Origin: Chrysochromulina tobinii
Lineage: Eukaryota > Haptophyta > Prymnesiales > Chrysochromulinaceae
Length of the DNA: 22,673 bases
Assembly: GCA_001275005.1 (NCBI GenBank)
Contig: JWZX01002787.1
Coordinates: 1-22,673 of the forward strand
Reading direction: 5' to 3'
The notes under the pieces were generated by a model. That model had not been told where the DNA came from and searched no databases. It saw only the letters and a list, made by a program, of their open reading frames with translations. Positions 1 through 10,600 of the stretch are shown here, in pieces. The stretch's first letter is position 1, and each line of letters opens with the position of its first letter. A program made the position numbers and the translations under genes.

Positions 1-587
1 GCCGTGTATCCGCCCACCTTGCCGAAGTCCTTCAGCCCACACGCAGCGAAGTCGACTGTGTGCAGCGCCGCCACTGTGCGCATGAACGTGCCGTAGAGCG
101 CCGCACGTTCCTGCGGCGAACCGGCGGCGCGCATCGACGGATCCTTGAAGAAGCGGCCGTCGACGTACTCGCACACGAAGAAGGGCGTTCCGAGCACCTC
201 GGCGTCCTCCACGAAGAGCAACGTCTTGGGCACGGGCACCGCTGTCGTCTTCAGCGCGCTCATCGCCATGAACTCGCGGTCGACGGCGTGCGCGCCACGC
301 AGCAGCTTGCCAGGAGGCTGCTTGCGCACGACGAGTCGGCGCGCGCCCAGGGTGAGCAGGTACGTTGGGTTGCTCTGCCCATGCCCGAATTGCTTGAGCT
401 CCGGCAGCGCAGCCGCCTCGGCCGCAGAGATGCCGCCTGCCTCGCGCAGCAGCGGCAGCACCTTGGAAACGTCTATTTCGTGGCCTTTGCGCACGGCGGT
501 GGTCGGCGGAGGGCCTGCTGCAGTCGCGAAGGTGCGGGATAGGACATACGGCCTGAGGACATACGGCCTGAGGAGCCTTGCCAACAT
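1..587 (-). CDS. ACAD10/11-like protein, N-terminal aminoglycoside-phosphotransferase-like domain (partial)
   Basis: The gene reads leftwards from an ATG at 587-585 and runs off the window after 195 codons. Residues 1-24 look like a mitochondrial presequence: Arg- and Leu-rich, no acidic residues, with an R-T-F-A-T segment near a likely cleavage site. From about residue 36 the sequence matches the kinase-like APH domain that precedes the acyl-CoA dehydrogenase domain in ACAD10, ACAD11 and plant IBR3. Visible motifs are FGHGQSNPTY (67-76), LVVRKQPPGKLL (85-96) and HAVDREF (100-106). In that family the protein takes part in oxidation of unusual acyl-CoAs, including 4-hydroxy fatty acids. The dehydrogenase part would lie outside the window, so a stand-alone APH protein cannot be excluded. 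The block LRPYV is duplicated exactly at residues 6-15. The gene is divergent from the PDZ-oxygenase gene. Confidence 0.8.
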   Translation of the reverse strand, partial: MLARLLRPYVLRPYVLSRTFATAAGPPPTTAVRKGHEIDVSKVLPLLREAGGISAAEAAALPELKQFGHGQSNPTYLLTLGARRLVVRKQPPGKLLRGAHAVDREFMAMSALKTTAVPVPKTLLFVEDAEVLGTPFFVCEYVDGRFFKDPSMRAAGSPQERAALYGTFMRTVAALHTVDFAACGLKDFGKVGGYT

Positions 588-729
588 TTCGTCCCTTCGA
601 GCGAGATGAAAAGTTTGATGAGATGAAAATCTCGCTGACCCCAAGGGGACAATTGTCGGAAAAGGGGCCCTGCCATGAACAGTTCGCCCTCGGCCTCACC
701 TTCGTCGATTGCGGAGATCACTTGTGGTC
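588..729. promoter_or_regulatory. Shared 5' region of the ACAD10/11-like and PDZ-oxygenase genes
   Basis: This 142-bp gap separates two divergent ATGs, so it must hold the 5' untranslated and promoter sequence of at least one of them. It contains a 34-bp block (685-718) identical to coding sequence at 765-798 of the rightward gene. An ATG at 675 opens a short out-of-frame upstream ORF that overlaps the rightward gene start. No TATA box is evident. Confidence 0.45.
685..718 (+). repeat. 34-bp direct repeat, copy 1 (copy 2 at 765-798)
   Basis: The block is identical to 765-798 and offset by 80 bp. Copy 2 encodes the PDZ carboxylate-binding loop region of the neighbouring gene. Copy 1 lies upstream of its ATG and, because 80 is not a multiple of three, would be read in a different frame. 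Confidence 0.9.
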
Positions 730-1677
730 ATGCCGTCCATATCGCTAACTCGCCAGAGCGGCACCGCCCTCGGCCTCACCTTCGTCGATTGCGGAGATGC
801 GATCCTCGTCGCTACCGTGGATGACGACCTCGCGCGCGAGCAAGGCGCGCGAGTCGGCGACAAGCTGCTGTCGCTCGAGGCGGACGGGATGGCGTACGAG
901 ATTATTGGCATGCATGCACGCGCGCTCTCCGCGATTATCGGCCGACGGCAGAAGATCTTGCTCGAGCTGGAAGACACGTGCCAGGTGGCCTCACTGCAGG
1001 AGGCCGCACCGCAAGCCACGGCGCTTGCCGGCCTTGGCATACGCGGTTGGGCCGAGGACACTCCGGTGGTGACCATCACACGATTGCTCTCGCACTCCGA
1101 TATTGCAATCTTGCACGAAGCTGCACGAGTGCTCAGGAAGCTGCAGGAGCCTCATCGATACGATCAGCCGCACGAGTCACTCTTCCTTCATGCGGCTTGC
1201 TGCACGCGCGTGAAGCTTTCCCTTGCCGTGTTCGCCAAAGAGCCCACGGCCTCATCCGCCGCCGTGAGATTGACGCTGCGCCCAGCCCGCTCGAGCTTTA
1301 TTGAGACTGCATGCCCGGAGCTCATTCGGCGTGTGCTCGCGCGCATGCGCGCACTATGGCCAACGAAACTATCCGTCCGGTGCATTGAGTACCACTCGTA
1401 TTGGCCGGGCGGCTGTCTCTTGGACCCTGATCACATCGACGCGGGGTCTACGCTCACCTTGTCTGCGCTGCTCTCGGATCCGAGCACGCTGGACGGCGGC
1501 CAATTTCTGACCTTTTCGGCCGGCGCGCCCGTCGCGCACGAGCTCGAGTGCGGTGACGCTGTCGTCTTCTACTCAGAACGGATTCACAATGTGTCAGCCG
1601 TCATGTCGGGGGTGCGGCACTCGCTTGTGATCGAGTTGTGGGAGGGAGCTGATAACATTGCCGATAGGCACCATTAA
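730..1677 (+). CDS. PDZ domain fused to 2-oxoglutarate/Fe(II) dioxygenase
   Basis: I chose the first in-frame ATG at 730 (315 aa); the reading frame is open from 679 but has no earlier ATG. Residues about 5-85 look like a PDZ domain: the loop G-L-T-F (15-18) matches the GLGF peptide-binding loop, followed by ARVGDKLLSLE, typical of the PDZ core. Residues about 180-310 are a prolyl-4-hydroxylase-like 2OG-Fe(II) oxygenase. The iron ligands are H235-x-D237 and H286, and R296 is the 2-oxoglutarate-binding Arg; the spacing is right for the family. Such enzymes hydroxylate protein or small-molecule substrates using 2-oxoglutarate and oxygen. No signal peptide is evident, so a cytosolic or nuclear protein is likely. 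The PDZ may tether the enzyme to C-terminal peptides (inference). It is divergent from the ACAD10/11-like gene and convergent with the TIR-like gene. Confidence 0.8.
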   Translation: MPSISLTRQSGTALGLTFVDCGDAILVATVDDDLAREQGARVGDKLLSLEADGMAYEIIGMHARALSAIIGRRQKILLELEDTCQVASLQEAAPQATALAGLGIRGWAEDTPVVTITRLLSHSDIAILHEAARVLRKLQEPHRYDQPHESLFLHAACCTRVKLSLAVFAKEPTASSAAVRLTLRPARSSFIETACPELIRRVLARMRALWPTKLSVRCIEYHSYWPGGCLLDPDHIDAGSTLTLSALLSDPSTLDGGQFLTFSAGAPVAHELECGDAVVFYSERIHNVSAVMSGVRHSLVIELWEGADNIADRHH

Positions 1678-1862
1678 TTCATAGGCGCGCCCAAAGCTCA
1701 ATTTGCTTAAAATTACGAGCTCTCGCGTCTCGGAAACGCAAACCCAAACGTGTAGCAAACGCGGGGCGGTCAAACGGTCTAATGTCGGATTCTTGATGTG
1801 TACCGCCGACGGACGCGGAATATAGTCGCGGCGCTCGCGGCTAAGCCTATAGGGTCGCGCGC

Positions 1863-3455
1863 TCACGGTTTGCCCCCGCCAAAGACCTTGGGCGGATCCA
1901 AGCACGCGTTGCCCTCGGGAAGAGTGAATCCCTCGGGAAGAGCACTCTTCGGCACCATTACTTCCAGAGTACGAGTCTTGCGATTGAACTTGGGTACCAC
2001 CTGACCTCCTGCCTGGAGAGGTTGTGGCCAGCGATAGTCGAGGCGGTAAGCACCCTTCGTATGGAGGGCAAAACATCGGCTGTTCGCTGTAAGCGACGTC
2101 TCACCGTAGGTGAATCGCCTCTCTAGGGCGGGCAGCCTCACCATCAGCCTAAGGGATCCGTCCTCTGCTTCTACGCACTTGTGATCAGGCACAACCTCCG
2201 CGTCCTCACCGTCATCAATCAGCTCGTCATCCGCCGATCCCCCAGGCCGCCCGGTCCACAGCTTGATGCCCTTCACCTTCCACAGCCGGTTCCTCAGGTG
2301 TGAACACAAGTCCAGCTGTGCGGAGTCCAGTGTGATCTGCTGCAGAGATCGCATGCGCTCGAAGGCGGGAAGTAGCTCGTCGAGCTGCTCGCGGGTGAAC
2401 GAGTGACCGTTGATGTTGAGAATTAGCACGGCTGTAAAGTCGGGCGCAGCCTTGACGAGCCGTGCGATCGCCTCCGCCGCGCGTGGCCCCCCACCCCAAT
2501 CAGCGCCGGTGCCGGCCTGATAACTCTTGATCAGGAAATTGAGGATCCACGGCTTTGGGGCGACACCGTTGTAGAAGCTGCGGTAGAGCCCCTTGACGAC
2601 GGCACTGTCGGATCCGTTGGTAAACGTTTTAAGACTGATCTGCTCGTCGAAGGCGTCCGGATGCAGCGGCGGCAGGTGGAACGCAGCGGCACCCTGCACG
2701 ATACCCTTCCAGGATGTCCAGTCGCTCACTTTGCTCAGGTCAAGCAGCATGCTCTCCGCCTTCATGACGCTCGCAACTGATTGCTCAAAAAAGCACCATC
2801 CGCTGGCGTCGTAGTCGCGGCCAGGAGCGTCCTTGAGCTGAATCACATGCGTAAACTGGTGCGAGTACAGGGACGCAAGGCAGCCCAGACCAGCCTTGAA
2901 GACGAGAGCTTCTTCGGCGGTTCGCACACGATCTACCAGATGCTGCGGAAGCGACAGGAAGTCCCAGAACAGCCCGACGTCCTGCACGCCGTTCCTCGCC
3001 ATGCGCTCAAGGAGCTTCTTGAGGAATTTTTGCACCGTTGCAAGGTGGTAGCCTGCAGGGTCTGGATTCTCCCTTGTCAGCCAAGGATATGAGAGCATCA
3101 CGATCCCAGTGTACGCGATCATCGCGTTGGAAACAGACGGTAATGCACGTCGCTGCTCGGCAGAGATGACAGTTGGTGCATGGCTTTCCGCATCAAAGAA
3201 TGCCTCTGGCGGCAGCAGTTGCATCTGCACCACCGTGCCGACCATCGGCTGTTGAACCAGCCATCTCGCGCTGACCATCCGAATGATTTTGTTTGCGACC
3301 GCTGGACCGAAATCCAGCCCGAAACCGAAAGAGACTTCATCCCAGCAGGGGGGGGGCAAGGAGGCCATGGGCGTCACGCTCGGTGCCCCAAGGCAGGCCT
3401 TACCTGCATCAGCCCCAAGGCAGGCCTTACCATCATCAGCTGCGCATTCTGCCAT
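1863..3455 (-). CDS. Protein with a TIR-like alpha/beta segment
   Basis: The gene starts at a real ATG (3455-3453) and encodes 530 aa. The N-terminus holds a tandem KACLGA-type duplication. Residues about 115-235 have the order expected of a TIR-like fold: strand with SYPWL (122-126), helix, strand GLFWDFLSLPQ (161-171), helix with FKAGLGCLASLYSH, strand THVIQL, then SGWCFFE (218-224). The last motif resembles the S-x-W-C-x-x-E of TIR domains, where the Glu is the NADase catalytic residue; here it would be E224. Residues about 332-385 include one leucine-rich-repeat-like stretch (TAVLILNINGHSF). The rest is not recognised. I know similar WDFLSLPQ...GWCFFE proteins as uncharacterised families of algae and dinoflagellates, so the TIR assignment is inference. 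A 9-base G run at 3348-3356 in the coding region is a possible assembly weak point. Confidence 0.7.
   Translation of the reverse strand: MAECAADDGKACLGADAGKACLGAPSVTPMASLPPPCWDEVSFGFGLDFGPAVANKIIRMVSARWLVQQPMVGTVVQMQLLPPEAFFDAESHAPTVISAEQRRALPSVSNAMIAYTGIVMLSYPWLTRENPDPAGYHLATVQKFLKKLLERMARNGVQDVGLFWDFLSLPQHLVDRVRTAEEALVFKAGLGCLASLYSHQFTHVIQLKDAPGRDYDASGWCFFEQSVASVMKAESMLLDLSKVSDWTSWKGIVQGAAAFHLPPLHPDAFDEQISLKTFTNGSDSAVVKGLYRSFYNGVAPKPWILNFLIKSYQAGTGADWGGGPRAAEAIARLVKAAPDFTAVLILNINGHSFTREQLDELLPAFERMRSLQQITLDSAQLDLCSHLRNRLWKVKGIKLWTGRPGGSADDELIDDGEDAEVVPDHKCVEAEDGSLRLMVRLPALERRFTYGETSLTANSRCFALHTKGAYRLDYRWPQPLQAGGQVVPKFNRKTRTLEVMVPKSALPEGFTLPEGNACLDPPKVFGGGKP
3385..3438 (-). repeat. 27-bp tandem duplication in the TIR-like gene
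   Basis: Two units (3385-3411 and 3412-3438) differ at only a few bases. They encode two copies of a 9-residue segment containing GKACLGA near the protein N-terminus. The period keeps the reading frame. Confidence 0.85.
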
Positions 3456-3603
3456 GCTGGCAGCGAGATGCGCGGGCTCCAGTCCATGATGTTAATCCGC
3501 TCGTACATGTACTATAGATCCGTCCCCGTTGTCTTTTAATAGTTTGTGTCGAGTTAACACGATTCACAAGGAACATCTGCAGGCGCAGACAGTTCTTCCG
3601 CCG
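3456..3603. promoter_or_regulatory. Shared 5' region of the TIR-like and CHAT-STAND genes
   Basis: This 148-bp gap lies between two divergent ATGs. It contains an AT-richer stretch, actatagatc at 3511-3520, that could serve as a TATA-like element, though this is weak. The frame of the rightward gene is open from 3496 without an ATG, so a non-AUG extension or an upstream exon is possible. Confidence 0.4.
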
Positions 3604-6600
3604 ATGCGACGCGGCGACGAAAGCTCGAGCACATCGCCCGTCGTCGCGCAACCACAAGAAGACGCCCTGCCCACCCGTCTCGCCATTCTATACCGCTTCG
3701 AGGGACAGGAGACACGCCGACTCATCCGCACATGGTGGGACCGGCCGACGCTCGCGCCCGACGAGCTGCGAGCGCTGGTGGTGGCCGATGGCGCGCTAGG
3801 TATTGGCGAGCCCTTTCAGCTGAGGATTTGGGACGAGCACTTCCAAGCCTGGTTCGTGCCCGATGAGATACTACTGGTGAGGGGTCTTCGCTCTGTGCCG
3901 GCGAGCGGCGCCGTCTCGTCCGTCTCGTACGCCGTTGATGTGCTCCTCGAACGGCCAGCACTGACGCCTGCGCTCACAGGCCAGGGCGTTGCTTACCTGC
4001 ATCAGCTGCCCGGCTGGCCGTCAGCGTTGCCCATCGTTACAAGCCCACCGCTTGCGCATCTCGCGGCCTCCGCTTCGGGCGTGGCCGCGAGCCACATGCA
4101 GCAGCCGCCGCCCTTTCTTGTCGCCCGTGAACAGCAGAGCCATAGCCAACACACTGACAGCAGCTCTCTGAACGAGCAGCAGGCGCACTACACCCGGTCG
4201 TTGATTCGGCCCGAGCCGGGCCGTGACGGCCGCCCGTTCCTCGGGTCATCCGATGGCGACACGCCGCTCGGGTTCGAGTGCCCTCCGAGCCACGCGTTGC
4301 CCAAGTACCTGCGGCCAGCCGCGCCTGCCGAGACCCCACTGGCGAACGGCGGGTTCCCGGCGGGGGCGGGTGGCAACGGGCGCTCGTGCTCGGGCGTGGG
4401 CGCGGTGCCACCACTGCTGGCCGAGCCCGAGTTCAGCAGTGGGCGCGACTTAAGCACGTACCCTACGCCCCCGCTCGTGCATATGTCGAGCAGCCTGAGT
4501 CACGTGCACGGGTACGGCGGCGCGCAGGAGCCGCTGCAGCTCGCGCTCCTGCACGCGGCGCCGCTCGTGTGGCGGCATGAGGGGCGCCTCGCGCCGCTCG
4601 ACCACCAATCGCTCTCACTGGACTTCAAGGCGGAGGTTCGGGCCATGTGGGACATGCTTGGGCGCACAAAGAAGCAGGTGAGCGTACGCTTCGACGTGGC
4701 GTCTTCGGCGTTCCTCGGCGAGGCGCTCGCGATGCGGCCCGCGGCGCTGCACCTCGTGTGCCACGCAGACTACGACCCGCACAAGCGGCGTTTGGGGGCG
4801 TCGGAGGAGGACTCTTTCTTCGTCGGACTGGAAGATGCCGAAGGCGCGCTCGATCCGCTCTCGCTGCACCGTCTCCGAGCTTTGCTCGTGCCCGCACTCG
4901 TTCGTTCGACACGGCTCGTCTTCGTGTCCGTCTGCCATTCACAGCCAGCGGCGGAGGCATTCGTGGACGCAGGCGTCCCGCACGTGATTGCGGTGCGTAC
5001 GAGGCTCAAGGTGCTCGATGACGCGGCCGCGCTCTTCGCGCGCCATCTGTACCTCGCTCTCGTCGAGGGCCACACGGTCCGCCAGGCATTCGACTACGCA
5101 ACTGCGCAGCTCTCGGCAGTCGCGCCCTCGCTCGGGCTACCCAATCCATCCGAAGAAGCGCAAAAGTTCGTGCTGCTGCCCGAGTGGTACGAGTCGCCAA
5201 AGCCGACGGCTGGCCTCGGCCACAGCGACAGAGGGTTTCCCCACAGCGACGGAGGGAGGGAGGGGCGTATCTCCACAGAGGGAGATATGGACCCGCATGG
5301 CGTGCCGCTCTTCGCGTCGCTCCCGTACGGCACTGTCGTCGAGCGCAACCCGCTGCCCGAGCTCGAGCCGCCCTATGTGCACAAGCCCTTTTTGGGGCGT
5401 GCCATCGCGCTGCAGCAGCTGGTGCTCAAGCTCGGGCAGCGGCGCCAAAAGGAGGTGCGCCTCGTCACGCTGCACGGGCCGGCGGGGGTAGGCAAGTCGT
5501 CCCTCGCGCTCGCGGCCGCCTCGCACCTGTTCGAGCGGCGCTGGTTCCCCGAGGGGTGCGTGCGCGTCGAGCTCCAGGGCTGCGAGACCGAAGGCGGCGT
5601 GCTTGGGGCGCTCGCCGAGGCGCTCGACATGGAGTTCTCGTCGATGACCGACGTGGGGCGCGCGCTGAAGCACTGGAAGGGGCTTCTCGTGCTCGATGAG
5701 TGCGACGCAGCCGGCGCGGCTGGTGTGATGGCACCGCTGCTCCAAAAGCTCCTCTCGACACAAGAGCTGCGCGTGCTCTGTACGGCGCGCAAGCCCCTGC
5801 GCGTGGCGGGGGAGGTCCTCTTTCTGACGGATCCCCTTCACCGGCGCGACGCGGCGCGCCTCTTCCGCGAGCTCGCCATGGAAGGGCTGCCGCTGCCGCT
5901 GCGCAAGTCGGAGGAGCAGCTGATGCAGCATCCGGTGCTCGAGGCGCTGCAGGGGCTGCCGCGCGCCATCTGGCAGACTGCGCCGCTGCTCCGGCAGGGC
6001 AAGTCCATGGGCGACCTCGAGATGGACTTGCGCATTGGGCTTGATGAGGAGGGCAATCATCTCGACGGGGACGGGAGCCCTCCGGCGCCGGCGCGACGAG
6101 CGACAATGGCCGATCCGAAGCGCGACGAGCTTCGGTGGCAGCCAATGCCCCCACCGCCCGCTTCGCCGTGTGCCAAGGCAGCGGACTCCGCCACGGCCTC
6201 CACGGCGACTTCGGGTCCGAAGTGGCCGATCATGAGTGAGGCGGCGCCCGACCCGGCGCCCGACCCGGCGCCCGACCCGGCGCCTCAGCTGCAGTCGGTA
6301 GCGGAGGAGCGCTCACCGAGCGATTCTAGAAACATCGATGGTGAGCGCTCACCGAGCCACAAGGCGGCGCCAGCTGCGCCCATCGCGATGGCTACTGGAT
6401 CTGGAGGATCCTCTGTGAATGAAAGCTCCTCTGTGAACTGGCATCACGCCATCCTCAGGCTGGAGCAAGGTGTGATGAGAGTCTGCTCTGGGTCGGCGCG
6501 TGAGGTCGCCACGCCTGCAGACGCCGTGGCCACGGGCAGCGCGGGCGCCGCCTTGAGCACCGCCAGCGCGAGCGCCGTCGCGGAGGCGGGCGGCGCCTCC

Positions 6601-7590
6601 CCCGACGAGGCCGTTGCGACTGATGCGCAGGCCTCTGCGAAGCCATCAGCCGAAGCGAGAACGACGTCGACGGGCGAGAACGACCTCGACTCGTGCCTCA
6701 CCCTCGACGCCACCACCACCATCTGTGACAGCAGCAGCGGTGCTAGCGTGGGTGCAGGCGGCAGCGGCAGCGGCCAGAGCAGTGACGATGCCGACGGTGC
6801 CGGCGTCCGTGCCGCCGGCGGCGGCGCCGTGGTGCAGCTCCAGCGTTACATGGGCGACGCGTCTGACGAAACTGACGCCACCGAGCGATCGAGGCTGGAC
6901 GTCAAGCGGTCCTTCCACACGCTCCAGCTAGTCGCTCGCAAGTCGCTCGAGGTCTCATTGCGTTTCCTGCAGCACACCAACTCGGACGCGTTTGCGCTGC
7001 TTGCGCTGCTCACTCTGCTGCCCGGTGGCGCGCTCGAGGCTGATCTCGATGCCATCTGGGCGGCGCGTGAGCCGCCCGACGCCGCACCTGCCACACCTCA
7101 GCTGCCCCCCTCCGAGGTGAGCCACGTGTCGGCCCCACGCGCAGGCGCCGTATCGGGTATGGGCGCCATATCGGGCGCCTCATCGGATGCCGGTGGCTCA
7201 CCCCCTCGCGCGTCTTTCAACCACGGGCACGGTACGGGTGGCTGGGCACCGCTCATGCAGGTGCTCATGCAGCCGCCGAACGCCGAGTCGGGGCCTCAAG
7301 GCCAGTGGCTCGTGCGCTCGACGAGGCAGGGATTCGGGGGACGTGAGACGTTTCACGTGAGTCAACCCCGCGAGGCGGCCAATACGCTCGAGTCGCTGCC
7401 AGAGCCTCTCGCACGCCGCTTTGCGCAGCGGTGCGCCGTCTATTTCGCCGCACTCGGCGAACGGATGGTGACGCAACTCGAGCGTGCGGGCAGCGACATC
7501 GACGCCGAGTGGCGCTCACGCTTTCAAGAGTCGTTCGAGGCTAACATGTGGGCGTGCCTTCAGCCGGAGCGCCTCGTGCTTCTCATGAGC

Positions 7591-7628
<38 letters not shown>

Positions 7629-10600
7629 GAGCGAAAGTGCCCCCATGGCCGATGCGAGCGCTGACGCAGCAGCCGAGCGCAGCGCTAGTGCTGGCGCCGT
7701 CGCGGGCGCCGTCGCGGGCGTTTCCTCGGCCGCTACCAACATGCATGCCGCCGATGCGGACGCCATGCGAGGCGTCGATGCGACTGCCCAGGTGGGCAAC
7801 GCTCTCACGCGCATCCTCGCGTGGCTGGGGCGGCGGCGTGAGGCGGCCGAGGCGGCCGAGGCCACGATCAAAGCTTGTCAGGACCTGGGCATGGCTTCCT
7901 CGGCGTCACAGGCGACAGCACTCAATCTCCTGGGAGATTTGCGCCTGCACCTGGGCCAATTGAGTGGCGCGCAGCATGCGCTGCAACATGCGATCTATCT
8001 CGCCGCCGGCGGCGCTGAGAGCGGCGCGCCCGCACCGTCGCCTCCAGCGCCCGGGCGAAGCAGCTATCGAGCGTCTAAGGCGGCCTCGCCTCGCCTCGAG
8101 CCAACGGACGAAGGAAACGCTCCCCTCGACGCCGCGCGCACAGCCGAGGACGGCGCTGAGGGCGGCAGCACTGGCCACGGCGCCACTCGTGACGGCAGCG
8201 CGGCGCGGCGCACGTCCTCGGACACCCTTGGCCCAACCGGTCACTTAGGCTCCACGACTTCCGATGCCGATGGCGTTGGGGAGAGCCGCGGTGCCTTTGG
8301 GCTGCCACCGTCGCCGCCGCCGCCGCCGCCGCCGCTGGAGCTACTCGGGCGCTCAGGCAGCGAGGGCCGCAGCACTCTCATGGGCGCAATGACGCACCTG
8401 GGCCAGCACCATGTGCTCCTGACGCCCGGCCACCACGGCCCAGCCTCGTTCTCCTCGTCCCTCGTTGCTAGGCTCGGCTCGCCCTTCGACGAATCCGTAC
8501 CCGTTGGGGATGGCGCCAATGCCCTCGGCGGCGCCCATCCAAATGGCGGCGGCGGCGGCAACGGCCGCCAAGGTGACGCTGCGCCCACCGCGGCGCCGGC
8601 ATCGTCGTCTATCAGCCCACAGGAGCACGTGGAGGGCTTTGCCGACGGCGCCCGCGACGGCGCGCGCGATGCCGACGGTGTGGACGACGGCGGCGGCCGC
8701 CGCGGCGGCGGCGAGGAAGGCGATGGCGGCGGCGGCGAGGACGGCGATGGCAGCGGAGGGGACGACCCACGCACGCCCAGCCATCATATCAGTCCTCACC
8801 ACGGCCACCGCACTCGCTGGAAGTTTCTCAAGTGGCAGATCATGCGCACATGCCCGAATGAGGGGCTGTGCCCCAAAGTACAAGCTTTCCTCACGCTGGG
8901 TGACGTTCACTTCGCCACGGCGACCGAGCTAGTGCAGCATGGCGAGTCAGCCGAGGTGGTGGCGGACGCGTACGCGCGTGCAGAGCATGCGTTCAGCCTG
9001 GCGCTTGCCTCCATAAAGCGGGGGATGTCGACGCCCGGCCTGCTGCTGAGACGCGCTCACTCGTTAAATCGAAACTCGGCCGACTTGGTCGACGAGGCCA
9101 TGGCGGCAAGTGCGTCGATCTCCGAGCCGGCCGACGTGCTGAGCGCCGAGCTGAGCAGCGCCGTGATGAGCGGAGGCTCGAGCCCGATCGCGCCCTTGGC
9201 GAGCGGCGCAGACGGCGGCGAGGGCGATATCTCGGGCGATATCTCGGGCAATATCTCGGGTGATGTCTCGGACGGCGGCGAGGGCAGCAGCAGCAGCACA
9301 GCCGAGCTACCTGTCAGCCTTCTGCGTGCGGCGGTAGGACTGGCCAAGGTGGCGCTCGCGCGCAACGAGTGCGCTCTGTGCATCCGGCGGCTCAAAGGGT
9401 TGCCCGCCACGGAGCCGGCAGTGCTGCAGATGCGCGGTGAGGCGCACGCGGCGCTCGGCGAGCTCGAGACGGCGCGCGCGGAGCTCACCCAGGCCGCCTC
9501 GCTCTGGTGGCGCGCCAACGACGGGCTGCACGAGAAGGCGACGCTCGTCGAGCTCGAACGCGTGCGCCGGCGGCTCGACGCACAGCACGTGGACGCAGGA
9601 CGGCTGATCGTCTTCCACGCCGCTCCGCTCGTCGAGCACGTCGAAGTGGCGTCGACCGACGCGGCGCGATGCGCCGACGGCGCCGAGGCGGCCGAGGATG
9701 CCGCCGAGGGCGGCAACCGCGGGCAAGGCGCCACCTCGACGACCAAGTTGCACCCGATCGCATTTTCGAAGCGCCTCGGGCTGCGCGCGTGGCGCCAGCT
9801 GCGCAGCTCGCTCGCCGAGCTCAAGCGCCAGATCAAGGTTTCGCTCGAGACGGCCACGGTCGAGAACCTCGTCGGTGCACTGCAGCAGTCTGGCCGGCCC
9901 ATATTGCACTTTTTGCCCACGCGCGACTACGAGCATGGCGTCACGATGGAGTCCTATGACGGCGAGCTCAAGCCGCTTCCCCTCGCGCAGCTACACGAGC
10001 TCGTCGAGCGAGCTGCGCCGCGCCGGCCGTCGCTCGTCTTCTTGTGCGCACGCCAGTCGACGGAGGCGGGGCGCGTCTTTCTGCAGGCGGGCGTGCCCGC
10101 CGTCGTGTGCCTGCGCGCTTTCCTACCTGAGGCCGACGTGGCGGCGTTCGTCGGTGCCTTTTACGCGGCGCTCCTCGGCGGCAAGGAGAGCACGACGCCC
10201 GCGGCGGCCTTTGCTGCGGCCAAGGCGACCCTTGGCTCGCGCTTCCGTGTGGGCTCGATGGACGGATTTGCACTCCTGACAAAGGAGACAACTGAGGGTG
10301 CCGTGGGGGCGGAGAGCGCCGAAGAAGCCTCTTCGACCTCTTCGGCCTCTCTGATCAAGGCACCCCCACCGGGCGAGCTGCGCGACTTCTCTCCCAAGCT
10401 GTGCCCGTCCAACCTGCCGTTCTCGTCCGCGATGGATTCGTACGAGCCCACTGGATGGGACGAGGGCGAGATGTCCAGACCGACGGAGACGCCGAGCCGC
10501 GTCTATACCTCCGGAGGCGCCGCATGGAGCGTCCTGCCCGACACGGCGCTGCCCGACCCTGCAGACGAGCGCACGGAGCTCCTCGCGCATGGATCCGCCT

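Noticed and set aside
709-729. Earlier TTG start for the PDZ-oxygenase gene
   Set aside because: A eukaryotic gene would normally use ATG; the added residues lie in the duplicated 5' block and add nothing to the PDZ domain.
5137-6060. 307-codon open frame on the minus strand inside the CHAT-STAND gene
   Set aside because: It is antisense to the conserved NTPase 1 coding sequence; GC-rich codons leave opposite frames open by chance. The protein has no recognisable motif.
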